In this document: one piece after another, positions 18,128-25,420 of the stretch | Layout of the letters: each line of letters opens with the position of its first letter | Numbering within the stretch: position 1 is the stretch's first letter | DNA from: Bacteroidaceae bacterium | Lineage (GTDB): Bacteria; Bacteroidota; Bacteroidia; Bacteroidales; Bacteroidaceae | Direction of reading: 5' to 3' | Assembly (NCBI GenBank): GCA_017416805.1 | Contig: JAFQBB010000035.1 | Location: forward strand, 1 to 38,419 | Length of the DNA stretch: 38,419 bases | Position numbers and translations under genes: made by a program | Notes under the pieces: generated by a model | Seen by the model: only the letters and a program-made list of their open reading frames with translations | What the model was told of the DNA's origin: nothing | The model's database searches: none

Positions 18128-18655
18128 CTAAAAAAATCTTTTTGCAAATTCCCAAATAACCATACCGGCGGTTACTGAAATATTGAGTGAATGTTTCGTA
18201 CCAAACTGAGGAATCTCTATACAACCATCACACATATCAACAACTTCTTGCTTCACTCCTTTTACTTCGTTTCCAAAAACAATGGCATATTTTTTATTCT
18301 CTTCCAATTCTACATCCTGCAACATTGTACTTCCTTCTACTTGCTCAATTGAAAGCACAGTGTAACCTTCATCTTTAAGTTGGTTTACAGCATCGCGCGT
18401 ATCCTTATAATATATCCATGAAACAGAATCTTCTGCACCAAGGGCAGTCTTATGTATTTCCGGATGAGGGGGAGTGGCTGTAATTCCACAAAGATATATA
18501 GACTCTACCCGAAAAGCATCTGAAGTCCGAAATACTGAACCCACGTTGTGCAGACTCCTTACTTCATCCAACACTACGACTAAAGGAAGTTTCTCTGATT
18601 TCTTGAACTCTTCAGTACTTATTCTTTTTAATTCTGTTATATTCAACTTTCTCAT
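18128..18655 (-). CDS. TrmH/SpoU family RNA 2'-O-methyltransferase
   Basis: A 175-residue SPOUT-class methyltransferase using SAM, expected to methylate a ribose 2'-OH in tRNA or rRNA. Motif 1 is LDEVRSLHNVGSVFRTSDAF (about 30-49; the conserved Asn and Arg are present), motif 2 is YAIVFGNEVKGV and motif 3 is IPQFGTKHSLNISVTAGMVIWEF, which form the trefoil knot and SAM pocket. It is a minimal form lacking the N-terminal RNA-binding extension of RlmB. The exact target is not readable. A -7-like TAAGTTTG (complement of 18678-18685) lies just upstream, at the edge of the putative origin, without a clear -33 box. Confidence 0.92.
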   Translation of the reverse strand: MRKLNITELKRISTEEFKKSEKLPLVVVLDEVRSLHNVGSVFRTSDAFRVESIYLCGITATPPHPEIHKTALGAEDSVSWIYYKDTRDAVNQLKDEGYTVLSIEQVEGSTMLQDVELEENKKYAIVFGNEVKGVKQEVVDMCDGCIEIPQFGTKHSLNISVTAGMVIWEFAKRFF

Positions 18656-19123
18656 ACTACAAACTTATTTGCGAGTGCAAACTTACACAAAATAATCGGA
18701 ATATATTAACAGATTGTTGATAACTTGTGGAAATATGGTGAAGAATACAGATATAAAAAATGGATAAAATATTTTGTATTACGAATAAAAGAATTATAAG
18801 TCCATCTTTATCAATTGACCAAAATAAAAAGTGAGAAGTTAATAATTGGATATAAACATACTTTTCATCCGTTTTTTTATCTCCATATCACATAAAGTTC
18901 TTAACTTTGCCGACAATTAACAATATGTTGATAAATAAACAAACATAGCTCTGTTTCAATGGATAAGGTAAAAATAGATGTGAATAACTTTGTGGATTGT
19001 TGTGAAATAAATATTAATAACTTATCTGCCAAATAAAGAGAGAAAATATTATCCACACTATTAACAGGCTATTATCATCATCATAGATTTTTCTTATTTA
19101 AAATAAAAACTTATATAATAATT
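18656..19123. other. oriC: putative chromosomal replication origin (oriC)
   Basis: A 468-nt AT-rich gene-free gap between divergent genes, with a cluster of DnaA-box-like 9-mers (consensus TTATNCACA). There is an exact TTATCCACA at 19049-19057, and TGTGAATAA at 18979-18987 (exact on the minus strand). One mismatch: TGTTGATAA at 18715-18723 and 18926-18934. Two mismatches: TGTGGAAAT 18726-18734, TGTGGATTG 18991-18999, TGTGAAATA 19001-19009. Two-box modules at 18715-18734 and 18979-18999 resemble each other. The A/T-only-rich stretch at 19080-19120 could be the unwinding element. The + strand is C/A-rich left of here and G/T-rich right, as expected at an origin. No dnaA is in the window; that does not exclude an origin. 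TAACTTTG at 18902-18909 and 18985-18992 could be -7 boxes for nadA. Confidence 0.72.
19049..19057 (+). promoter_or_regulatory. exact DnaA box TTATCCACA
   Basis: It matches the strongest known DnaA-binding 9-mer exactly. It is oriented opposite to the other box-like sites in the gap and is the one nearest the AT-rich stretch before nadA, the usual position for the box beside the unwinding region. Confidence 0.75.
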
Positions 19124-20116
19124 ATGGATAAAAAAGATTGGTTGAAAAAGGGGTTTGTAGATGAATCTGTAGATAGCTCCATTGACTTGCGAAAGGAAAT
19201 AGATAGATTGCGTCATGAAAAGAATGCTGTCATTTTAGCACATTATTACCAATCTGGTGAATTGCAGGATATAGCCGATTATGTGGGCGACAGTCTGGCT
19301 CTGGCACAATGGGCTGCAAAAACAGATGCTGACATCATCGTCATGTGTGGTGTTCATTTTATGGGCGAAACTGCTAAAGTGCTTTGTCCTGATAAAAAGG
19401 TATTAGTTCCTGATTTGAATGCAGGTTGTTCGTTGGCTGACAGTTGTCCAGCTGAAGAGTTTGCCAAGTTTGTGGCTGAACATCCCGATTATACGGTCAT
19501 CTCTTATGTAAACACTACGGCTGCCGTCAAAGCTGTGACTGACGTGGTGGTGACCAGTACGAATGCACGTCAGATTGTAGAAAGCTTTCCGCATGACGAA
19601 AAGATTATATTTGGTCCTGACCGTAATTTGGGAGGATACATCAATGCTGTTACCGGACGTCAGATGCTGTTATGGGATGGTGCTTGCCATGTACACGAAC
19701 AGTTCTCTGTGCAGAAGATTATAGAATTGAAACAACAGTATCCTGATGCACAGGTGTTGGCTCATCCCGAATGTAAAGGTGCATTGGTGAAATTGGCTGA
19801 TGTGGTGGGTTCAACTGCCGCTTTATTAAAATATGCTGTTGGTAGCGACAATAAGAATTTTATTGTAGCAACTGAAAGTGGTATTCTGCACGAAATGCGT
19901 AAAAAGTGTCCTGAAAAGAATTTTATTCCTGCCCCTCCTGAGGATAGTACGTGTGCGTGCAATGAATGTAATTTTATGCGTTTGAATACATTAGAGAAAC
20001 TTTATAATACATTGAAATATGAATGGCCGGAAATAGAAGTTGACCGGGCTATTGCAGAAAAGGCTGTCCGCCCCATTCATCGTATGTTGGAAATATCTGC
20101 CGAATTAGGTTTATAA
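19124..20116 (+). CDS. nadA: quinolinate synthase A
   Basis: Condenses iminoaspartate with dihydroxyacetone phosphate to quinolinate in de novo NAD synthesis, using a [4Fe-4S] cluster. The 330-residue product shows the family motifs ILAHYYQSGELQDIADYVGDSLALAQ (37-62), MCGVHFMGETAKVL, PDLNAGCSLADSC (96-108), GPDRNLGGYI, WDGACHVHE (Cys188), AHPECKG (Cys217) and CACNEC (277-282). Cluster ligands are expected in GCSLADSC, GACHVHE and the CxCxxC segment. nadB and nadC, common partners elsewhere, are not adjacent. It is the first gene to the right of the putative oriC and points away from it. The coding strand is G/T-rich. Confidence 0.97.
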   Translation: MDKKDWLKKGFVDESVDSSIDLRKEIDRLRHEKNAVILAHYYQSGELQDIADYVGDSLALAQWAAKTDADIIVMCGVHFMGETAKVLCPDKKVLVPDLNAGCSLADSCPAEEFAKFVAEHPDYTVISYVNTTAAVKAVTDVVVTSTNARQIVESFPHDEKIIFGPDRNLGGYINAVTGRQMLLWDGACHVHEQFSVQKIIELKQQYPDAQVLAHPECKGALVKLADVVGSTAALLKYAVGSDNKNFIVATESGILHEMRKKCPEKNFIPAPPEDSTCACNECNFMRLNTLEKLYNTLKYEWPEIEVDRAIAEKAVRPIHRMLEISAELGL

Positions 20117-20150
20117 TTTTCAAACTTTATGATTTAATTCTGAAAATAAT

Positions 20151-20322
20151 GGGTCAGTCCGAAAAGTCGGTTGCAAATTATGCCTTCTCTGTCACCATGA
20201 GCTTGTCGAAGGGTCTCAGGGTACTGCAAAGGAAACTATAGACCGTCAGCAATGCTCCAAACTCAGGGTGACAAGAGACATCATATAAACAATCATATAT
20301 AACCGACTTTTCGGACTGGTCC
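20151..20322. mobile_element. 172-bp MITE-like element with terminal inverted repeats and flanking direct repeats
   Basis: The ends 20151-20172 and 20301-20322 are inverted repeats matching at 20 of 22 positions, with the inner 17 bp perfect (AGTCCGAAAAGTCGGTT). Immediately outside lie identical octamers AAAATAAT at 20143-20150 and 20323-20330, as expected for a target-site duplication. A second imperfect inverted pair sits inside (GTCACC..TGAG at ~20190-20202 and CTCAGGGTGAC at ~20262-20272). It carries the TCGAAGGGTCTCAGG phrase seen in widely dispersed bacterial repeats. There is no coding capacity, so any movement would need a transposase elsewhere. Confidence 0.7.
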
Positions 20323-20391
20323 AAAATAATTATAGCAGTTTATCGGACGCTTATAAATAGTATTATCGTATTAATATATAGTCTGAATAAC

Positions 20392-20501
20392 CTCTTCACG
20401 GCTGTGAAAGGATCTCTTCACATCTGTCAAGAGATCTCTTCACAGCCGTGAAGAGATGTTTTCACAACTGTGAAGAAATGTTTTCACAACTGTGAAGAGG
20501 T
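20392..20501. repeat. five tandem 22-bp palindromic units
   Basis: Units at 20392-20413, 20414-20435, 20436-20457, 20458-20479 and 20480-20501 are exactly 22 nt each. The pattern is (C/G)T(C/T)TTCACANCNGTGAAGAGAT; every unit is a near-perfect palindrome around TTCACA..TGTGAA. Units 4 and 5 differ at two positions. There are no spacers, so it is not CRISPR. It starts 66 nt past the peptidase stop (20567). Confidence 0.92.
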
Positions 20502-20566
20502 TTAGAAATCTATACTTCTATCGTTATAAGGTATATATATCTTGTGTTTTCTGAAGCTTGAAAGTA

Positions 20567-21841
20567 TTAGTATTCTTCAAGTATAGGATTAGGATGTGTA
20601 GCTTTATACCAATCTGTTTCCGTTTTTGATTCAGCCATTCGGTTTGTACTTGGATCAGATATGGTTACTCCACTAAATGAACGGATTATAGTTTGTCTTC
20701 CATTAAACATGGAATAGAATGTCGGTGTATGCTTGCTACAACTGGATGGGACGGTCAGTTCAAGTTGTTCATTGAATTTTGTGAGCAATATACTGTCTGT
20801 ACATAGTTTTGATACATAGTCACCATAATCATAAAACAAGTGAGGTGAATATCCGTCAAGATATTGCAATGTGTTATTTTTTGAACTGTCCCAAACAAAA
20901 CTATTATTTATTTCACGCATTAGTGTGGCAAGACTATCCAGTTCTGAAGTAACCGTCATTGCTATAGTTCCACAAGGCATTGAATAATCCATATAAAAAT
21001 CATAAAAAGCTTGGCTTATTCCTTCATAATCTATATTTCCAAGCAAGTGTATAGCCATATCCCGATAAGGCATACCGTAGGCCATCACTTCACTTGTTGA
21101 AGCTATCAGATGATTGGTGACATGACGTAGGTCGTAAGCCACTTCAATATTTGACATGTAACAATCATCGAAAAGTATGTATTCCATGTGGATTCCAGCC
21201 ATTTCAATTCCTTCGGCCAATGTCTTTATGTCCGTCTGGTGATTACTGCTTGTTCCTCCAAAATAACGTGTCAGGTATTCACTTTGTATCTCCCAGTGAT
21301 ATTTTGGTACGGTATATGGTATTTTATTTGCTTGTATGTCTGTCTCTGTATTTGGTTCTTCTTTCGGTTTATCTACAGGAATCCAACCCATCCCGTGGCC
21401 TCCTATTGTCATTGAATAAATATTGGATGGGGCATACTCTTTTACTTTATTCAATATATCAGCAATCCCTTCGGGTGTAGTAAAATTATGATTAATGTAT
21501 TCCTTTACTATATTTTTATTGCAGATACCTTCTTTTTTGTCATAAAACAATTCGAATAGAGAAGCCTCTGTTTCTGAATTTGATAAAAGTACAAGTACTC
21601 TCTCATTTTCAAGAATTCCATCTGATATAGCTTCTTCCATATCGGCTATGTTTATATCAAAATATGGTTTTAAGTTTCCTGACCATGGCATGTACATTAA
21701 TAGTGTCTGCTTGGATTTTATGGGAACACGTACACTTTTTATACGCGTATTTTCTTCTTTATCATCCTGACACGAAAAAATGAATAAAGCACAAACTAGA
21801 GAAATTGGTAATATCAAATAGTTATATATATGTTTTGTCAT
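20567..21841 (-). CDS. clostripain-like C11 family cysteine peptidase, lipoprotein
   Basis: A 424-residue caspase-fold peptidase predicted to cleave after Arg or Lys, as known C11 enzymes do. The signal sequence ends at lipobox IFSC (Cys24) followed by QDDKEEN, consistent with a lipoprotein and possible surface exposure. The catalytic dyad is His149 in TIGGHGMGW and Cys227 in LFDDCYMSNIEVAYDLR. The strand LLMYMPWSGNL and the substrate-pocket motif ASTSEVMAYGMPY are also present. Length fits the lipoprotein C11 forms of Bacteroides. The regulator gene ends 7 nt upstream, so the two form a likely operon. It is tied by position to the LuxR-type protein. Whether it self-activates by cleavage cannot be seen. 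Confidence 0.92.
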   Translation of the reverse strand: MTKHIYNYLILPISLVCALFIFSCQDDKEENTRIKSVRVPIKSKQTLLMYMPWSGNLKPYFDINIADMEEAISDGILENERVLVLLSNSETEASLFELFYDKKEGICNKNIVKEYINHNFTTPEGIADILNKVKEYAPSNIYSMTIGGHGMGWIPVDKPKEEPNTETDIQANKIPYTVPKYHWEIQSEYLTRYFGGTSSNHQTDIKTLAEGIEMAGIHMEYILFDDCYMSNIEVAYDLRHVTNHLIASTSEVMAYGMPYRDMAIHLLGNIDYEGISQAFYDFYMDYSMPCGTIAMTVTSELDSLATLMREINNSFVWDSSKNNTLQYLDGYSPHLFYDYGDYVSKLCTDSILLTKFNEQLELTVPSSCSKHTPTFYSMFNGRQTIIRSFSGVTISDPSTNRMAESKTETDWYKATHPNPILEEY

Positions 21842-21848
21842 TACTATT

Positions 21849-22448
21849 TTATATTTGATTTGCTTCTACTAATCCATTTATAATGGCATAAACGGTAAGT
21901 CCTGAAATTGAACGTATGCCCAATTTTTCAGTGATATTTTTTCGATGGCTGATAACGGTAGTAAGACTGATGTTCAGTCTGTTTGCTATTTCTTTGTTTA
22001 TCAATCCGTGTACAATGAGTACCAAGACTTCAACTTCGCGTTTTGATAGAGGAAAATTTTCTTTCTTCCTTATTGTTTTGTATGTTTTTTTTCTTCCGTG
22101 TGCGTGTTCATGAAGTTGTATTAAAGCACTTGCCAATTTATGCTCTGGAAGATTTATGTTCAGTGTATGGAAATTATTGAACGACGCATTGTTTTCTCCA
22201 TTTACCAATACTATGGTTTTATGTTTTCGTTCAAGAAAAAATGATGTATGCTCTAATACTACAGATGAAGATACAAAATAATGAATATACATATCTGGCG
22301 TATCATCTATCAACATTTCAAATGTGTTGAAACAACGTACTATCACTTTTGGAAATATTGTTTCCAATAAGCTTTTCAGTCCTATACAGCTGAATGTATT
22401 TGGATCGATGATAGCAAATTCAGGTATGTCTTTCAAATATGTCATCAA
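21849..22448 (-). CDS. LuxR-type HTH regulator with degenerate receiver domain
   Basis: A 199-residue DNA-binding protein. Residues ~125-195 form a GerE/LuxR helix-turn-helix (LSKREVEVLVLIVHGLINKEIA, NRLNISLTTVISHRKNITEKL, GIRSISGLTVYAIINGLV). The first ~110 residues look like a response-regulator receiver in length and pattern (FAIIDPNTFSCIGLKSLLETIFP start; KTIVLVNGE). The expected phospho-accepting Asp is missing: its place near 55-60 reads MYIHYFVSSS. So it is probably not phosphorylated by a standard kinase, and no kinase gene is nearby. The next gene, a C11 peptidase lipoprotein, starts 7 nt later and is the obvious target. Translation could start at either of the first two Met codons. 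Confidence 0.87.
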   Translation of the reverse strand: MMTYLKDIPEFAIIDPNTFSCIGLKSLLETIFPKVIVRCFNTFEMLIDDTPDMYIHYFVSSSVVLEHTSFFLERKHKTIVLVNGENNASFNNFHTLNINLPEHKLASALIQLHEHAHGRKKTYKTIRKKENFPLSKREVEVLVLIVHGLINKEIANRLNISLTTVISHRKNITEKLGIRSISGLTVYAIINGLVEANQI

Positions 22449-22465
22449 TAGTATGAAATTTATTC

Positions 22466-22529
22466 AGGCGCGGATTATACGAGTTAACATGATACTGTTT
22501 CATTCATGTTATTCGCGTAATCCACGCCT
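22466..22529. repeat. imperfect inverted repeat after valS (CGGATT family)
   Basis: Arms 22466-22492 (AGGCGCGGATTATACGAG..) and 22504-22529 pair with a few mismatches and one bulge over about 26 bp, leaving an 11-nt loop. The motif GCGGATTA matches the repeats at 387-462 and 33768-33869. It starts about 21 nt after the valS stop, between valS and the regulator gene. No U tract follows. Confidence 0.75.
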
Positions 22530-22550
22530 TAAATACAATTAGTTTGTTTT

Positions 22551-25190
22551 TTACTTTTTCAATGCAGCAATGCTTTCCTTTAATGCGGCAATCTTGCTCT
22601 CGGCATCGGCTTGTTTCTTGCGCTCCATCTCGATGACGGCGGCAGGTGCTTTGCTTACGAACTTTTCGTTGCTGAGTTTCTTTAACACACTTTGCAAGAA
22701 ACCTTCATTGTATTTCAGGTCGGCTTCGAGTTTCTTCAACTCTTCCTCTACATTGATGAGGCTACCCAGAGGAACAGCATATTCGGTAGTGCCTACCATG
22801 AATGATGCAGAGCCATCAGCCTTGTTCTCAACAGCCGATACGGCGGTGAGGTTGCACAACTTGGCTATTACACTATTGAAAGCTGCTACAGGATTTGCGC
22901 CTACTACTTGCAATTCCAATATCTCTTTTTGAGTAATGTTCTTTTGCAGGCGTATAGTGCGGATACCACCGATAACTTCCTTCACGGCTTCGAAGTCCTT
23001 CACAATCTCTTCGTCGCAAGCGGTGGGGATGTCCAACTCCTGCACCATCAGACTTTCTCCCTCCTTGCGGTCGTAGAGGTGTTGCCAAAGTTCTTCGGTG
23101 ATGAACGGCATGAAGGGGTGGAGCAACTTCAAGAGGCTATCGAAGAAACCGAGTGTCTTTTCATAAGTGGCGCGGTCAATGGGTTGCGGCTCACCATTGA
23201 TATAGGCAGGCTTCACCATCTCCAGATACCAGCTTGAGAACTCGTCCCAGAAAAGTTTGTACACGGCCATCAACGCTTCACTCAGACGATACTTGCTGAA
23301 GAGGTCATCCACTTCGGCCGCTGTCTTGGCCAGCATGGCTTCGAACCACTTGGTTGCCAGTGCAGCATATTCGGGTTGTTCGATGTCAGCTACCTGCCAT
23401 CCCTTCACGAGACGGAAGGCATTCCATATCTTGTTGTTGAAGTTACGTCCTTGTTCGCATAGGGCATCGTCGAAGAGAATGTCGTTGCCTGCAGGTGCAG
23501 AAAGCATCATACCCATGCGCACACCATCGGCACCGAAACGATCGATGAGATCCAATGGGTCGGGGCTGTTACCCAGTGATTTAGACATCTTGCGTCCCAA
23601 TTTGTCTCGTACAATACCTGTGAAATATACATTCTTGAATGGCATATCGCTCAAGTATTCATAACCGGCCATAATCATACGGGCCACCCAGAAGAAGATG
23701 ATGTCCGGGCCTGTCACCAAGTCGCTGGTAGGATAATAGTACTTGATTTCCTCGTTGCCTGGGTTGTTGATGCCATCGAACAATGAGATGGGCCAGAGCC
23801 ATGATGAGAACCATGTGTCGAGGCAATCGTCATCCTGACGGAGGTCGTCCAATGTCAGGTCGCGTTCGCCAGTCTTTTCACGAGCTAGTTCAAGTGCTTT
23901 CTTGGGTGTCTCAGCTACCACATAACCACCTTCGGGCAGGTAGTAAGCCGGTATGCGGTGTCCCCACCAGAGTTGGCGGCTGATACACCAGTCCTTGATA
24001 TTCTCCAACCAGTTGCGATAGGTGGTCTTGTATTTGGCAGGATAGAACTTCAGTTCGTCATTCATCACGGGAGGCAGAGCCATATCGGCAAAGTGCTTCA
24101 TCTTGAGGAACCATTGCATAGAGAGCTTCGGCTCGATGGCTACACCTGTACGCTCAGAGCAACCTACTTTATTGGTGTAGGCTTCTACCTTTTCCAACAA
24201 ACCGGCTTCGGCCAAATCCTTCTCAATCTGCTTGCGCACATCGAAACGGTCCATACCGACATAAAGTCCGGCTGCTTCGCTCAGTGTACCGTTGTCGTTG
24301 AATATGTCGATAGAAGGCAAGTTGTACTTTTCGCCCAGCATATAGTCGTTCACATCGTGGGCGGGTGTCACCTTCAAACAACCGGTACCGAATTCAATGT
24401 CCACGTAGTCATCTTCGATAACGGGGATAACACGGTTTACCAACGGTACAATCACCTTCTTGCCCTTCAACCACTCGTTCTTCGGGTCGTTGGGGTTGAT
24501 ACACATGGCCGTATCGCCCATGATGGTTTCGGGACGGGTAGTGGCCACGATGGCGTAGCGTCCTTCGGCATCACCCTCTACCTTGTAACGCAGGTAGTAG
24601 AGCTTGCTATTCTCTTCCTTGTAGATAACCTCTTCATCACTGAGGGCTGTCAGCGCCTTGGGATCCCAGTTCACCATGCGCACACCGCGATAGATGAGTC
24701 CCTTGTTGTAGAGGTCACAGAAAACCTTGATGACACTCTCGCTACGCTTTTCGTCCATAGTGAAGGCTGTACGGTCCCAATCGCACGATGCACCCAGTTT
24801 GCGCAACTGCTTCAGGATGATGCCTCCGTGCTCGTCTGTCCACTCCCACGCATGTTTCAAGAACTCATTGCGGGTCAGGTCAGTTTTCTTGATGCCCTGT
24901 CCGGCCAGTTTGTTCACCACCTTGGCTTCTGTAGCGATAGAGGCATGGTCAGTACCCGGCACCCAGCACGCATTGTAACCCTTCATGCGGGCACGGCGCA
25001 CAAGGATGTCCTGGATGGTATTGTTGAGCATGTGTCCCATGTGGAGCACACCCGTCACGTTGGGCGGCGGGATGACGATGGTATAAGGCTTGCGTCCGTC
25101 GGGTTTTGAACTGAAGAGCTTGTTGTCCAGCCAATATTGATACCATTTGGCCTCCACATCTGCGGGATTGTACTTACTTGCTAATTCCAT
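22551..25190 (-). CDS. valS: valyl-tRNA synthetase
   Basis: Charges tRNA-Val; class Ia synthetase with a CP1 editing domain that removes mischarged threonine. The 879-residue product has the HIGH-equivalent HMGH at 50-53, the editing signature [12 protein letters not shown] (217-228), [12 protein letters not shown] (268-279) and KMSKS at 534-538. The anticodon-binding helical domain follows, with [16 protein letters not shown]. The C-terminal ~70 residues form the Lys/Glu-rich coiled coil typical of ValRS ([22 protein letters not shown]..). Length fits the family. The leader upstream (25191-25335) holds three successive hairpins. No T-box is apparent. Confidence 0.98.
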   Translation of the reverse strand: MELASKYNPADVEAKWYQYWLDNKLFSSKPDGRKPYTIVIPPPNVTGVLHMGHMLNNTIQDILVRRARMKGYNACWVPGTDHASIATEAKVVNKLAGQGIKKTDLTRNEFLKHAWEWTDEHGGIILKQLRKLGASCDWDRTAFTMDEKRSESVIKVFCDLYNKGLIYRGVRMVNWDPKALTALSDEEVIYKEENSKLYYLRYKVEGDAEGRYAIVATTRPETIMGDTAMCINPNDPKNEWLKGKKVIVPLVNRVIPVIEDDYVDIEFGTGCLKVTPAHDVNDYMLGEKYNLPSIDIFNDNGTLSEAAGLYVGMDRFDVRKQIEKDLAEAGLLEKVEAYTNKVGCSERTGVAIEPKLSMQWFLKMKHFADMALPPVMNDELKFYPAKYKTTYRNWLENIKDWCISRQLWWGHRIPAYYLPEGGYVVAETPKKALELAREKTGERDLTLDDLRQDDDCLDTWFSSWLWPISLFDGINNPGNEEIKYYYPTSDLVTGPDIIFFWVARMIMAGYEYLSDMPFKNVYFTGIVRDKLGRKMSKSLGNSPDPLDLIDRFGADGVRMGMMLSAPAGNDILFDDALCEQGRNFNNKIWNAFRLVKGWQVADIEQPEYAALATKWFEAMLAKTAAEVDDLFSKYRLSEALMAVYKLFWDEFSSWYLEMVKPAYINGEPQPIDRATYEKTLGFFDSLLKLLHPFMPFITEELWQHLYDRKEGESLMVQELDIPTACDEEIVKDFEAVKEVIGGIRTIRLQKNITQKEILELQVVGANPVAAFNSVIAKLCNLTAVSAVENKADGSASFMVGTTEYAVPLGSLINVEEELKKLEADLKYNEGFLQSVLKKLSNEKFVSKAPAAVIEMERKKQADAESKIAALKESIAALKK

Positions 25191-25243
25191 TTTCTATATT
25201 TGTCTATATTCTATTTTATTTACTGAGTTTGCTTTTACTTTTT

Positions 25244-25335
25244 TTTACCCTACGTGGAAAAAATATTTTCTCTACGGGAGAGAAAAAAATCTTCTGTAAA
25301 GGGGTAGTATTTTCCTACTACGGAGAAATTTCGTG
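25244..25335 (-). repeat. run of three hairpins in the valS leader
   Basis: On the + strand three imperfect palindromes follow one another: around CCCTACGTGG (25248-25257), TTTTCTCTACGGGAGAGAAAA (25266-25286) and ATTTTCCTACTACGGAGAAAT (25309-25329). All have TTTCY..GGAGAAA arms flanking a TACG-type centre and a rough spacing of 22-40 nt. If transcription starts just downstream of the -7 box at 25336-25343, they lie in the 5' untranslated region of valS. Confidence 0.55.
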
Positions 25336-25343
25336 CAAAAGTA
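25336..25343 (-). promoter_or_regulatory. -7 box candidate for valS
   Basis: TACTTTTG on the minus strand matches TAnnTTTG exactly. No clean TTTG lies 19-21 nt upstream; the closest is TTGG (complement of CCAA at 25371-25374). It would give a structured leader of about 140 nt. Confidence 0.45.
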
Positions 25344-25350
25344 ATAATAA

Positions 25351-25377
25351 TCATTGGATTACGTGAATTACCAATGA
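25351..25377 (-). terminator. possible terminator of the phosphofructokinase gene
   Basis: TCATTGG (25351-25357) pairs with CCAATGA (25371-25377), with partial pairing inside the 13-nt loop. On the minus strand it is followed by the U-rich TTATTATTAC. It lies 43 nt past the stop and directly abuts the valS -7 box. It is a modest candidate. Confidence 0.42.
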
Positions 25378-25420
25378 AACTTTTCTTTTTTAACTTGATA
25401 TTTTAGTGTAAAATAGCAAT

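Larger units (their letters stand above)
20117..20566. other. 450-nt convergent intergenic region built largely of repeats
   Basis: No gene is visible between the nadA stop and the peptidase stop. The gap contains a MITE-like element (20151-20322), about 70 nt of unremarkable AT-rich DNA, and the five-unit palindromic array at 20392-20501. The last 65 nt before the peptidase stop show nothing clear. Confidence 0.7.

Noticed and set aside
20392-20501. CRISPR array
   Set aside because: The five repeats are directly adjacent with no spacers, are palindromic throughout and only 22 nt long; no cas genes are nearby.
23958-25109. 383-codon open frame on the + strand inside valS
   Set aside because: It lies fully antisense to a complete valS with all synthetase motifs. 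It has no recognisable domain and is typical of the complementary frame of a conserved gene.
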